A stretch of DNA of 64,000 nt from contig OU015525.1 of assembly GCA_907165065.1 (NCBI GenBank), forward strand, positions 40,778,037 through 40,842,036, in the 5' to 3' direction. Positions 1 through 12,945 of the stretch are shown here, one piece after another (position 1 is the first letter of the stretch; each line of letters starts with the position of its first letter). This DNA is from Caprimulgus europaeus. Lineage: Eukaryota; Chordata; Aves; Caprimulgiformes; Caprimulgidae. The notes under the pieces are model-generated. The model ran no database searches, was not told where the DNA came from, and saw only the letters and a program-made list of their open reading frames with translations. Made by a program: the position numbers and the translations under genes.

Positions 1-306
1 AAGCAGGGTCCTAGCTGAAGAACATTTGGAAGCCAATGCCAGACCCCAGGTGAAGCAGGTAAGTAGCTAGGACTGAAGCACATACTGTGTGCACAAAACC
101 CACGTTGTTTGGTCTCTACCACGCCTTCATAGCAGCAGAAGTGAAGTGGTGTAGATTGCAAAAGACAGGAGATAGGATGAAGAAGTGTTATCTGAGTGAA
201 AGTTCCAGCGTATATACTGATCCCCAGGCCTGTCCCTCATGCACTGCACATGTTATAGGTCAATCAATGATCACCATAGGGCTTCACAACCTACTTGCTT
301 AGCTGC

Positions 307-600
307 TTATGCCTGTGAACTAGCAGGAACCATGAGTAGCACCAGCCTCATGCCAGGGTGCTGACCCAAGGCCACCACTGTGCTGCCTTCAGGGCTTGCC
401 CACACCACCATAGCGGCTGCCTGTGCCAGCAAAGGGATGTGGGCAGAGTTCCTCGGCTTCTGCCTCCACTCCCTGAAGAGCTCCAGGTGGTCCATCACAA
501 AGAGTTTCCCTGCTGCCATAGCTCAATCACCTCAGTGATGCTGCTGCTGAGCCAGGCAGCCTCCAGTTCTTTCTGGCACATAATTATAATTGCCTGTAAT
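307..600 (-). other. GC-rich patch with protein-like reading frames, unidentified
   Basis: Read on the minus strand, one frame starts after an acceptor-like TTATGTGCCAG and gives a plausible helix (KELEAAWLSSSITEVIELW) before a TGA. A second, overlapping frame then carries on for about 70 codons (begins MAAGKLFVMDHLELFREW, ends LLMVPASSQA). The hand-over between frames would fit a decayed coding exon with one frameshift. I recognise no family, and no domain motif is visible. Chance openness in a GC-richer patch is the main alternative. Confidence 0.2.
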
Positions 601-2899
601 TTCAAATATCTACAGAAAATTGTGGTTTTGCTGACAATACAGGTAAAAAGTAAGTGTTCTCCTAGCTCACATTCTTTTAACTGAGCAAGGTAAAGATCTT
701 GTGGAAAAAAAAGCAGTTCAGATTAATTCAAAACTACTTCTGAAGTCCTGTTATTTCCTGTTGACCACTGAGTGGTCACAAAAACATGTTTAATTTCAGT
801 TTCCTGATGATACAACTCCCTCATGTCCTGCCTTTTATTTTCCAGTCTCCAAGTCCTAAAGAATCTTTTCAGCTTTATGCTGGAAGAATGATACTCATCC
901 AAAATGGACAATTTTCACACCAGTGGTAGTAACAACTATAGACTCAGTCCGAGTTCAAGAGGTTATGATGAAAATACATTTTGTCTTCTTGCATAGTACT
1001 TTATACTAGTTGAACCAAATAATGAATTGCAATTTAAAACTACAAACGGAAGAGAATGGATATACTGTCAATATTAAATTGCAGTGGTGAAGCTGGCATT
1101 TAAGCCACTGCCATTGGATTAATCTCTTCGTTACATTCATTAATTTTTAAAGACTATGGTTTTCCATCCATCCTCATGTCTATTGATGACATTCACTAGA
1201 TTCAGCACATGATGTTGGACATGTTGGGCATGTTCTTTTTTGAGATTAGCTGCCTTAAATACAATATATAAGTAAAACAAAGAGGTCCTATGGTTTTGGA
1301 ACGCTGAGGTATTTCTGATCCTGTTAACTATCCACTGACTGTACAGTCTGAAAATAGTAGTTCCAGTGACTTGAACTCTCATTTGCCTATATGAGTCCAA
1401 ATCTTTAGCTGAAATACGTTTCTCACACATCCTTTGAGATTCTCTTCAAACACATGCTCCTTTTTCCTAAAGACAAGACAATGTTGCATCACATAAATAT
1501 TTTTCTGAAATTTTGACCTGTAGGAGGTAGAGCAGGGTTTTAGTTACCTGAAACAGAATGTCAATAATCCCCATCAAAGTATTTTAGCTTTCCATAGAAG
1601 GCTGTATGAACGGCTACACAGCACCTCAGAACTGCTCAAAGACTTTTGCTAACTGATAATATAGAGATCAAAACCAGTTTGCCTACAATTATATTCAAAG
1701 AAGAAGATATACATCAATTCCAGATAGCTTGAATAAATCTCTAGGCTGCATAAGTGGAAGTCACAAAACCTGAAGCAGATTTTGATATCTTTAACCTCTA
1801 CAAAATCTTCCTGTCTTCAAAATTCATAGAAGCTGCAGCTTCGTGGAAATATCAGTTTTCAAATACATATTTATTTACATATCTACTCTGCCAAGGGTAA
1901 TGTTAGACTCAAAAAGAAATGGAAAATCATCCAAGTTTGAATTCAGTGCCAGTCTATTGTAGGCACAAAGAAGCAGATTTCTGGGTTTTGCCAGTGATTA
2001 TGTGGATAAACGGTATTTATCCTGAAGAATCAAGATCTCACTAATGACCACCTTTGCCTGCCTTTCACCTTCCCTGCAGTCATAAAGCTATGGAAATAAA
2101 GATAAGAAAAAGTACTGTGAATGTTCATAATAAGTGAATTATTTAAATCACATTTTGTACTTCTGATAGTAGAAATGAATACTGCTAAAAACTACATACA
2201 CATTATATGTGGGGATACTGCTACATTTTGGTTTAGTCTGTGATGGCAATGCAAAGTATTCCAACCACCTGACTCCTCTCAAAATGATTCATTCTGTTTA
2301 ACCAAATCTGAAAGAAATTGTGTGTCAGTACATGTATAATAGGTATTTGCGCATTCAACACAGTCATACATATACATTACCTAAAATGCAAACATGCATC
2401 AGCCAAGCAAGGCTAACAATAATTAATCATATTCTAATTTCCATCTATCTTCCAAGTTAATATGATGGCAACTTTGCTATTATCTGAAATTGAGCTGAAG
2501 TTCACAATGCTGCCTGCTGTGATTATTGATGGGCCATGGCTTGATAAATTTTTTAACTGTTGATAAGGCCCTGAATTTTAATAACATTCAACATTTCTTG
2601 AATCATCATGAAAAAAAATATCCTCATACAGGCAGGCAACAGCAGTTCACAAGACTGTGTACAAAGTCCAGTTCATGAGTAAGACACAGTCAAAGCAGTG
2701 CAGGGTAGAAATCTCTTCTAAAGAGATACCATCACTCTCCTCCAGAGATAATATAGCTGGTATCACCTTGAAGAAGACTGTTTATTATTATGTGCAAATC
2801 TTCTCAGTGCTCCAAAAATGTTTTAATACTTTCCATTACCTTCTCAGCACCCAGACAGAAAGAGAGAGAATGAAATGTTCTTTCACCTAACTGGCAGCT

Positions 2900-3412
2900 A
2901 TGTTTGTGTCTCAGCGCAGTGAGACTGTCCTAGGTCTAAGTAGCTGTAACATTGTCCTGCTCTTTTACCCACTTTGTGAGTTCTCTGGTAGCTTTTCACA
3001 GAAATGCAGTTTCCTAGCCCAGCATCATCAGATTCCCAGCACCAGTGATGACCTCCTGAACTACTCAGTAGCTCAAGCAAATCCCTTGGTGCTGCTCCAC
3101 TTGCAGTCACCCCTGCAGAGAGGTATGGAGGTGCAAACAAACAAGTTCAGAACCTCTGTTTGGAAACATGTTTACGCTCAGTTTCAGCAGATACTGCAGA
3201 GCAAGACTCCTTTCGGACTCCCACAACTCTTGAGCAACATGTTTTGTGCTGACCACATAACATGTTGCAGGCATCTCCTTCCCCTGAGAGTTCCTCTGAG
3301 AATTCCCTTGCAAATGTCAGAATTAACTTCTTTATTTCCTGTCTCTGCAAGCAATGTCAGAGGCCACATAAACAACTTGCCACAGGTCGGGGATCATGGC
3401 TTTACACAGTAA
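2900..3412 (+). other. Stop-poor 170-codon open segment, unidentified
   Basis: The plus strand stays open for 170 codons from an ATG at 2900 to a TAA at 3410-3412. It is the longest open plus-strand frame outside the CR1 copies. The minus strand is also unusually free of stops across 3107-3375. The deduced protein has no signal peptide, membrane segment or motif that I recognise. Openness on both strands points to base composition or to an old repeat as much as to coding. It sits just upstream of a CR1 scrap. I would not call it a gene without homology. Confidence 0.2.
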
Positions 3413-3614
3413 GTATGTAGGCAGCAGAAGCCTATGTACATGCCACAGCCGCATCAGCACAGGGCAGATTTTCAGAGGGGAAGAGTTGCCCTGAGGCAAT
3501 TCAGGTTACTTCTGCAACCCAGAGTATTGTGGGAAAGGATTATTACATCCTTCCCGTGGGTTGGCATTTTTTCAGGGGTCTTTCTAAGGGACGATATATG
3601 GGACAAGTCTGGCC

Positions 3615-3748
3615 TGATGCAACTATTCTCCATCCACTGGCTGTCCTGAAGGCTAGGGGCATGTGGTCTCCTCTGGGTCTCCAATGAGGAGGGACTAGAT
3701 GATCATTGTGGGTCCTTTACAAATGAAATAGTCTAGCCTGTGCTATTC
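3615..3748 (+). mobile_element. CR1 non-LTR retrotransposon, degraded 3' end
   Basis: The block GGGACTAGATGATCATTGTG followed by GGTCC and a TGCTATTCT-like tail matches the end of CR1 elements (…GGACTAGATGATCTCC…GGTCCCTTCC…ATTCTATGATTCT). The upstream boundary is unclear because the copy is old. Only the last 70 or so bases are convincing. Non-coding relic. Confidence 0.6.
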
Positions 3749-6474
3749 TAAAAAGTTGCCTGGGCTGCGAACTGATGCTTGTCCCTGTGCAATTCCCCCA
3801 GCTGTTTCCCTTGCAGACCCTGACCCCTCAAACTCTGTCACCACACAGCAGAGCACCATTAATGCCTCTCCTTTCTTCTGGCCAGAGAACCCATTCTCCA
3901 AATTCACACATTCCCAAGCCAAAATCTCTCAGGTTCAGCCATCAGGATACCCCCATCAAAAATTAAAAAGTGGAGATGCAATGATCCCACATAGCGTGCA
4001 GTTGCAAAATCAGACAGCAGCTTTGAACAGTCATTCACAGCACATCAATTCCATAATAATAACCAGAATTCATAAGAAACTTTCCAAATTGTCACAACTG
4101 CCTTTTATTCCAAGGGAGTTTAAGAGTTACATCCCACTATAAAGTCTAGCTTGCAATACTTGAAAACATTTTATCTTTCCCACTTTATGGGAACCAATTG
4201 AGTATGCCACATTTCCCAGCAATATAAGCTAACTCCAGCCAGAAAAATGAAGTAAGTCTTTAGTAAAAATAGTAATTTTCCTTTGCTCTTCATTAACTAT
4301 CTGAATCCTAACCAACCCTCCAAAGAATCCAGTCATTTGCACAAAATGGAGTAATGACTGAGACTTCAGCTCTCTTTCTACACAGCTGGAGAACATCATC
4401 TTCTCTTTTTCTCATCCAAAAAAAAAAGAAAAGAAAAAATCTGAAATGTCATCTGTGTTCTCCTGCTGTTTGTTTCATCAATCATTCACATTTGTGATAA
4501 TGCTAGCTGACTTCTTCAGCAGGGTTCAAACAACACAGCAATCAGCTAATTTCATTATTTACAATGAAGTTATAAACTGCACTTCACTCAGATGACAGGA
4601 AGAGGTTGTTAGAAAAAGGCTCAGTATTTATTTAGCCTTCTAGCATCTATAATGCCATGGTGGCATAGGACCAGCATGGATGAATCTATGTGACCCCATT
4701 TCCTGGCACAAGTGTAAAAACTGTCAGAGGATGGAAAAGTGTTGCCAGATTGCACTCCCTTACGATAAAGAGGACTAGTCAGAATATTTTTTTTAATTAT
4801 TTTTTTTAAAGTTCCTCTGAAGATAAAATAGGCTTCTGAAAATGACTGGGGCAGAGAGGTATTATTAATTTTTCTATAACATTTTGATCTACCACTGCAT
4901 ATAAGAAAGCATTTAGTTCCTAAGTTCTTATTTGTGGTCAACATTTTGTTTTAGATCAATTCAAAATTAATTTGTAGCTGTGTGCTCTACTGTGGTACAT
5001 AACAGAGATGGTAGTCTAGGTCCCCTTGTATTCCCTTTTTTCTCAAAGGCATGGTGTTCAGGGGAGGATAAAGTCCAGATTGCCTAGTCCACAGGGGAAG
5101 AACAGGACATGACGACCCAGCACTACAGCTCCTATGCCACAGCTCGCATGTGAATATTTTTTTAAATGGACCAAAAATCAAAACAAGTGTTTAAATGTTT
5201 AAGTGTTTAAATGTTTGTTATGATCACTGATTTTCTTGGATTTTTTCCTTCACAAATTTGTCATTCCATTAATATTAAATGGTATTTTTGCATTTTTCAT
5301 AATTTAGGGTTAATAGATATGTTAAAGCATGAGTGTTTTTTGTTGTTTCATAGAAACTCTGATTTTCAGACCTACTGGAAAACTTCAGCTTCCTTACAGC
5401 CACTAAAGAGGGTCATGTTTTTCTCAGGTCACAAATTGTATTCCTTCAACTGCTGTTGAAATTAGAATATCTCAGTGAGTTAAAGATATCGTCCTAAGAT
5501 AACTTTTCTGTACTGAGCAACATTGAACAGAATTTTAATGCTGAGTGGAATGTGAAACAAACAAACAAAAAATCTAATTACTTTTTTTTCCCAAAATTAA
5601 AATATTATGCATACAATAGTGGCACATTTCTCTTAGTTTATGTTTTCCAAAAACCTATATACTGTTTCACATAGAATCTGCTGTGAATTTCGAAGATGGT
5701 GATGGAGAGAAGATTAGATACCATGTGGTTTTGCAGAGAGCTGGTTGAATACTTGCTAAGAAATCTGTCATAAAGGATTTCTGCCTGTGAAAAAGGTACA
5801 CAGTTCTGGCTATTTTTTAATTTTGTTTATGTCCCAGACAATTGTTAGCCTTAATATGTTGATATTGCTGGACAGAGGTTTTTTTCCTAAATATGTTTTA
5901 AGAAAGCCACTCAGTATCCTGGTAGGCAAATAAAGTTCTAGAAATAAACTCATAGGGTGAGATAAAGCACCATATCTAACATCACTTGTTTATCCCTTTA
6001 ATGACAGTTTTGTACCTGAGCAAATATTTCCTCATAGCCAAATCATTTAACCCAGCAGAATTCCAATTTCCCCTGTCTCCAGAACAGCTAATAATTTGGC
6101 TAATTCAAAATCATTTTCACTAACCACATTAACACTTCAATTTGGATTCAGAATAACTTGAGATAGTTATGTGTGAGCTTCCAAAAATTAGTCTTTATTA
6201 CTATAAAACAATATTTGCATGGCACAAGGTAATTGCCTTGAACTGAACTGGATGCAATTATCATGTATGGTCATTAGGCAACACAACTGCAAGTAATGAT
6301 GTTAATACGAACTGAGACAATAGATGTTATATTTGACAGCCACTGTGCTATTTAAACTTATTTTATTTTCTGCAAGATCCACAAAAGGATGTAAGGTTTT
6401 TTCACTGCGGCGATATGTGTCATGTAGGAGTTCTGATTCCAAATTTCTCATCACAACCTTCCTAGAGTTATTTA
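3749..6474. other. Unique AT-rich DNA
   Basis: Nothing recognisable apart from A-rich runs (4419-4437) and the 16-bp direct duplication at 5185-5216. No exon with convincing splice sites was seen. Confidence 0.6.
5185..5216. repeat. Perfect 16-bp tandem duplication
   Basis: The 16-mer AAGTGTTTAAATGTTT occurs twice, head to tail and without mismatch, at 5185-5200 and 5201-5216. The unit is itself built from two GTTTAA/ATGTTT-like halves, so it probably arose by replication slippage. No function is implied. Confidence 0.9.
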
Positions 6475-6562
6475 CAGTCACAGGAAAATTCAGGACCTCT
6501 GGAGGTCATCTAGTCCAATTTCCCCCTCAGGTAGTACCAGTTATGACCAGGTCACTCAGGGT
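6475..6562 (-). mobile_element. CR1 scrap, antisense 3' end
   Basis: The sequence GACCTCTGGAGGTCATCTAG followed by TCCAATTTCCCCCT is the reverse complement of the CR1 3' untranslated end, and ACCAGGTCACTCAGGG matches the CR1 segment just upstream of it. Only about 85 bases survive, and the terminal repeat tail is lost or too diverged to see. Non-coding. Confidence 0.75.
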
Positions 6563-9500
6563 TTATCGTGTTTTGTTTAACATTGATTAAATACAGTGTG
6601 TATTAACTTAAATAAATAAATTAACCTAACTACAAAATTAGATTCTAACAAACTAAAAAAACAACCCAACCCAGCAAATAATGTCAAAATTTTAAAAGCA
6701 TTAATTCATATTAAAAAGCTGTGTTAATTGCCATAACCTTACTGGCAGCTATGGCAGGTCCTTTGCTGCCTGGGACCTGAGGTGAAAATTTTAACTATTT
6801 TTTCTAAGCTGTCCAGGATCAATCAAGATAAGACACAGCTAAGTCATGTGTTTCTTGGGAAAACAACTTGAAGGAAGCTTGTGAAAAGAAGAGGAAAGGA
6901 TAAAATAAAATCAGAAATGAGCACTTTGAAAGCTTCTAGCACTTTAATTTGGTGCATGGCAGTCCTGATACTGTTCAGTCCATGCTGATTAGGGATAGAC
7001 CAGATTTGAAACGTAGAAACCCCAACGCGCATGGGGATCCGAGATACAAGCTTGTGGTGGTTTGGGACTGGAGGTATTTCTAGGGGGTGGCCCCTTTCCT
7101 GCTTTGTCCAGAACTGACTGGTATTGGCCAATCTTGCAAAGTCAGCAACAGAAACGTTTAATTTCTGGCACTGTGATCTGAGAACTTACCAGGCCCAGTT
7201 ATGAAATACCAGCAACTTAATTCAGAACCTGAATTTCCAGTTTTAGCTCTTATTTGCTCTTAAAGCTAAATACCAGTCCAACTCTAATCTAGCTGGAAAT
7301 TATACCTGTCTTCTAAGTCTTTCAGCATCTTATCCATTCCTGAAATACAAACTGTAGCTTCCTAAACTTGCAGTAGTGCTGCTGCTTAAAAAGTGTGTTA
7401 GCTGTTTGCCATTCAATCCTTCAGCATAAGCAGATCCTACAGCATTCACCCTGGGGTTTACAAACACAGCTGCCTTTTGTCTGCCCTTAATGCAGCCCCA
7501 CAGCTTTGCACAGCTCCAGCAAAGATGCAGCGTGTGCCAGCTAGCGGTTTCCCCTTTCCTCCATTTCACTGCATGTGGTAAATACGTTAATTCTCTTTAT
7601 TGAGAGTGTTGTGTTCTGTTCCATAGCATAGAACTTAGTCTCACTTCAGCCTGAAGCATTTATTTCAGGTCCAATAATGCATTTAAAAGTCAGGATCTCA
7701 GAGCAAAAGCATCTCTGTGGTTATCACAGCTCTCTCACAGTAGCTACAGATGCACAATTAGTGCATTTGTGGTTATCACAGGTCTCTGGCAGTAGCTACA
7801 GGTGCATAGTTAGCCCCAGTTGTCTATACATCATGCATTAAAATGCTACCCTGTGTGCAGATGCTTGCCTTGGGGGAAGAGTGTGCATCACCTGACCTGG
7901 GTTCTGCTGGTGAGTCAGACCAGTCTCACCAGCGACAACCACCCACATCATCACTGAGCCAGCAGATCAAATCCCATGCTGCTCCCCTTTCCCTTGTTCC
8001 CAGGGCAGGGGGCACCCAGACACATGAAGCTTGACAAAAGCTCTTGGCAAAGGTGGCAACATTAGCACAGAATGGCTCTTGGGCCATCCAGCTACACACT
8101 TTCTGAAGTATCAAGCATACCTCTGGTGAGAGGGAGGGAGAACAAGTGCCATACTCTTTTTCTCAGCACATCTGTAATAGAGGACGAGATTTTTCTGTTA
8201 GCTCTCACTGCACTTTCTTGACAGGCTGCAGCTGTGATAATGAGTCAATTTCTAGGTTAAGGAGGTGCCTAAGAGCTTTTGAAAATCTCAATGAGCACTT
8301 ATATGCATATTCTTAAATGTGTGGCCAAAGGTCACTGGGCCACCAAGCCAGCAGGCTTCCTCTGGAGGTGATGTCTCAACCACACTCATCAAGCGCCTTT
8401 CCTGGGGAGGTGCATGAATAAGTGCTATGCACTGTTAGGGTGCAACCATGGTGACCCTGGAAAAAGCTCTGTCCTACAGCAACTGCCAGCTCCTCATTTC
8501 GTGTTAGAAAACACTTATTACTCTAGCTGGAGAAAATAGTTAGAAAGTAGTGTGGTAGTAGAAATGAGTAATGAATTGTGTGCATCTGTCAAAAAGTGGA
8601 GCTTGCTGTTTCCTTGGAAACTGAACACTTTGTGGGTTTATGGTATTGTACTCAGCAGAGACTGGCTGAGACCCAGTATGTATGTATGTACAAGGCCACA
8701 AAGACCAGGCTGTCTTGGCTGAAGGCTTCAGTATCACATGTTTGGTAAAATACAGCTAAATGGATTTTTCTGACTGAGGAATTCACAGAGCATAACGGTG
8801 GGAAACCTTTTTTCAGCAAAAATAAGTGCAGTGAAAGGAAGAGAAAATTATTCAAAATCTTGTCTGCTTAGTCACCTATGGGCTAGGTCTTTTATTCTAT
8901 TACAGAACTGAACTATGGTCAGAATCCAGGTTTGGTAGTTTTGTGGTTTTCCTATAAACAGACAAAATACCAGCCAAACCTGCTCCTTTCATCTCTGGAC
9001 AGAAACAAAGACTAAGATTTAGTAATTACAGCATAACCATACCACACATAAGTAAGACAAAAAGTTATTCTCATTAAAACAGTATTTAAGAAACTAGCAA
9101 ATTGTAAAACCCTCTAAGTCAGGGACAGAACCCCCAAGGCTCACAGAAATAACATCCTGCCACCCTTTGGCTCCTCAAGGACTTCAGGCTTGTAGCCTTT
9201 TCCTTAGAAATCCCCTTCACTTTTCATTATCAAACAATATGGATCTAACCTATGGATTAGGCGTTTGCTCAGAACTACTCCCTCTAAGGCTGTAACACTT
9301 AAAAAGCCCTCATCAACATTTGTCAACAAATATTCACTACACTCAGAGCTAGACAAACATTCAGCTTTAACAGGGCCAGCAGCAGTTTGGGAACATTTCT
9401 CTTGGCACAAGAGCACTTTTACCCGGCAGCCACGCAACCCATGGTGTCAAATAGTTTTTCCAGGCATCATGTTAAAGCCCAAAAAATACAATTTTGTTTT

Positions 9501-12057
9501 CCATTAGTTTTTGGTGCATTGCTCCTCCATGCAGTGCTTCAGCCCAGTCTGTGGGAAGACTGTGAGATGGAGGTTTCAGTAAAATTAAGATTTAAAGCCT
9601 GAGGGGGAAATCATATAGTTAAAGGATGCAACAAGGGAATAATACACTCAATAAAGAAGAAAAAGGCCAAAACAAAATTAATTTCTGTTTTCCTTTTCAG
9701 TAAGATCTGGATGTCCCAATCCTTAGCACATTGTTTCAGGCCAAGCAGTCTGTCACTGCTCCTCCAGGAGCAGAACAGATGTCTGTTCATGGTAGCCAAA
9801 ACAGTCCAGGTGTAAAGATTTTGAGGAAAAAACTAATGAGAATTCTCTCAGACCAAATCCAAACATAACTGACACCTTTTACACTTCATGTAGGAGAGAG
9901 AAGGGCTCCAGCTTTCAGCTGCAAAACTAGAGAACAGATGTTTCAGCTGCAGTGTCAACACAGGAGTGAGGACTTAAAATTAGAAAACAATGATGTTTAA
10001 TAGGAACATTTGTCCAAGTGAATTGGGGGCAAGGTAGTTGGTAGACAACAGATTCCTGACACCCCAGAAAATTCTTGCAGTCAACACTGTGTCTATCATA
10101 GCTTTAAAATGAGTCACTACATTTTTACAACCAACTTACCACCATTCTGAGGGTGATATATTATTGCTAGCTTATGCTAGGTAACCTAGAAGGACTACAT
10201 GACTTACCAAAAGCCAGGGCCAGCAACAGTGCTCTGGGATTGCTGCACAGCTCTGCCAGTTCAGCCAGACCAGCCAATTCTTCACGCAGTCATGGTTCTC
10301 CTCCTTCTGGCCAGGATGTCACCTGAGTGAGCTGCTGGGAGCTGTGTGAGGGAGGACTTGGTGACAGCTCTAACACATACAAATAAGAAATCTATGAGGC
10401 TTTTCACACCCTCTCCCCTTCCCCCCAAAACCAGCCAAGCCACAGCTGGAAGGAACTGCAGCTTTATTTAAGGGAAAATCAATGGTTTTCAGATGGGTTT
10501 AATTTTTAAAGCTGTCTTTTCAAGGGAGTTAAATACTAATATGCTTGGAAATCAAAGTGAGGAGCCTTATGTAGGTCCCTGTAATGTCAGAAAAGGTAAT
10601 TATCACTAAGCCCCAGAGGAAAACATTGCTTGGAGGTGCTTCCCATGTGGGAGGAGCAGTGATGGCACTAACTGCACCCTCCCAAAATCATATGCACCAC
10701 TTTTCTGGTCCTTCTCTCACCAGCAAAGCATGAGAGGTTCTACTATGCACCACTGCAGCAGAGGAAGAGACTTCCCTGGACATTTGACAATGTCCCAAAA
10801 GGGAAAAGACATGGAAAAAACAAAAATTCCTACAAAGAGTGTTTTAACCAGAGAAAGCAAATAATTTGATCAGTATCTAAAGGAAAAAAATGAGTTTGTT
10901 TTCCAGGAGAGCATTCAGAATACTCTCTAGGCTGAGCAAAAAAATTTCCCTCTCCTCTAAATGCAGCATTGAATTTCATGATACAAAGCTTCCCATATTT
11001 CCTTCTTGTGGCAAAATCTGTATGGCATCAAAATGGTTAACAGTCCCTGACAGCAAACCTTGCATTGCAGGTGGCACAGAACTGTCAATGGTAATTTAGC
11101 ATTGTATATGCAATAAAAAAATCAAAGCGCATGTATGGGAAGAAATTTTAGAAGCCTTTCCTGAGGAAAGAATCAGCAAAACTTGTATGTGAAGAGATAG
11201 TGTCAAGGTGTGTAATGTTGCCCTAAAAATTAGTCTCTACTGTATATGTTTATTATGTATTTATAAATTTCACATATTCATACATGCATACATATTTATT
11301 TCCAACATTAAGGTAATTACATTACAGACATTCACAATTCTAAGGCTGATTTAATCCTCTTTATGCTGTTTTTGTCAAGCCTTACAATGTCTTTCAGAAG
11401 TTGTCAGTGCCAGCTGAACTATGTTGTTGAAACAGTTTCTAACACAAATTAAAATATTTATGCAGGAGAGGAAAACTGAGATTCAAAGTCAGCATCTAAA
11501 TTGCAAGATGATAGATTTTTTTTCCCACAAATTTTCTGAACTTTACCACCAGAGGAGAAAACAGGAGCGGACCTAATAGTCTATGCTAAGGACCTTACCC
11601 TGATACCACATTTGGCTGAAGACAGTCATCAAAATCACAAGGTGGATTGCGTCAGGTTTCCACTCTGTAGGCAGTCTTTTTTCTAAAGTGCTGCAGGTTA
11701 GAAGTCTCTTTAGTAGGGGGTTTTAGGCCAACTCAGAGTTGCACTGAAGAGCTCTATAGAAAATCTGTCTCAGCACTTGATCTCAGGAATCCAAACCTGG
11801 GTGATCCTCAGCACCTCTGGGTGGTAGTGCTGCTGTGAAATTAATAACTAAGACCCGGTTTATTAACTCTTTGATGCACAGATCAGGATTTTTCCTATCA
11901 GTTTAAGTGGATTATTCATGTGCATAAGACATTTTTGTCAAGCAATGCAGTAAAAAATAACACTGAAGAATGATGCCTGCTGTGTGAGATGACATGCTTT
12001 GAGACTTGCCTGTCATCACATGCCTACCTGAGCACTGGGCTGCCAGGAGCATCTGTT
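6563..12057. other. Unique DNA with small tandem repeats
   Basis: No gene or interspersed repeat was recognised. The stretch contains the 52-bp duplication at 7716-7815 and a short (GTAT)n run at 8676-8690. Slightly GC-richer islands near 7840-8110 and 10200-10380 hold no convincing exon. Confidence 0.55.
7716..7815. repeat. Two-copy 52-bp tandem repeat
   Basis: A unit beginning TGTGGTTATCACAG at 7716 repeats at 7768. Both copies carry the cores TGTGGTTATCACAG, TCTC, CAGTAGCTACAG and TGCA, with scattered substitutions and a slightly shorter second unit. It looks like an old local duplication (minisatellite seed). Confidence 0.85.
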
Positions 12058-12277
12058 TCAATCATGCATTTCTATTTCTAGCATTTGATTTTCTTTTATC
12101 AGCTTTTCTAGAACAGCAAATGGGTTTTCCTCCTCTTTGTGCTGCTCCTTTTTACACAGTGTCTCCTCCTCTCCTGGCTCAATGTCCTCCCATGAGGGCT
12201 GACAGCAGTTCCCACCCAATAGTGATTTTTGTCCCAAATTTTCAGCCTCCTCAGTCTTCACAGGTGCAGTGGGCAGG
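12058..12277 (-). other. Candidate terminal exon (minus strand), unidentified
   Basis: Downstream of an acceptor-like CATGCTGTGCAG, the minus strand stays open for about 73 codons to a TGA. The deduced peptide is acidic and ends in a charged, leucine-spaced helix (EEENPFAVLEKLIKENQMLE), which looks more like real protein than random translation. The polypyrimidine tract upstream is weak. No known domain was recognised. Neighbouring AT-rich DNA and the opposite-strand candidate at 12709 make it uncertain whether either is real. Confidence 0.22.
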
Positions 12278-12708
12278 CTGCACAGCATGAGGCTGAGTGG
12301 GTGCTGTCAGCAGTACTCCCACAGCCCCAGGTGGAAAGCTCGAATCTGCACACCTCTTCCCTCTTACCTTTTCTGTTGGGAAAACCAGGTAGCATCTCCA
12401 GCCCTGCTTTTATCTTCACATGACTGAATATTACAACTGAAGTGAAGGCTTTTGTCAGTCTTGCAGATCTCTTCTCTATCTCCCTCCAGCAGTAAAACCA
12501 AGATGTCACAGTTTGGAGTATCCTTCTTTTCAGCAATGAATTTACAAAAGCTTTCTTATTTTTCCTGACAGTGACTCAGCCCTAGGGAAATAAAATAGTG
12601 CAAGTAGACTTTGAAAAATTTCAAAGGTCCCTAAAAACATGATGTGCAGCAGATTTTAGACTTTTTTTTTATTGTTCTTTGCATGCTTCTCTGCCATTTT
12701 TTTTACAG

Positions 12709-12945
12709 GGTAAAAGATTTCGTTTGCGAAGAAGTTACATGTCTGCCAAACTTAGCATGCTCAGGTGGGAAACTCCCAAACAGGAATCTTGGGGCTACTC
12801 CAGAACATCCCTTTCTGAATACCCTGCTTGGCTTGGAGAGCTTCATAGCATGCCAGTAACGTCAAGTGATGAAGAGCTCATTTATACCTTGCTAAAGGCA
12901 CCTCTGCTTTCCAATCTGGGGAGTGAGGCTGGCAGAATTTATTGA
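12709..12945 (+). other. Candidate terminal exon (plus strand), unidentified
   Basis: A strong 3' splice-site pattern (TTCTCTGCCATTTTTTTTAC followed by AG) ends at 12708. The next 78 codons are open, starting GKRFRLRRSYMSAKLSMLRW, running through VTSSDEELIYTLLKAP and stopping at a TGA (12943-12945). The basic start and acidic end are protein-like. A second frame is also open for about 50 codons, so base composition may explain part of it. I do not recognise a family, and no polyadenylation signal decides the case. Confidence 0.25.

Larger units (their letters stand above)
1..3614. other. Unique AT-rich DNA, no recognised gene
   Basis: No recognisable gene, RNA gene or repeat family. Two GC-richer, stop-poor patches stand out (about 307-600 and 2890-3412) and are listed separately. 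The rest is AT-rich with ordinary stop density on both strands. Confidence 0.6.

Noticed and set aside
8676-8690. (GTAT)n run
   Set aside because: Fewer than four units. Too short to list as a repeat of its own.
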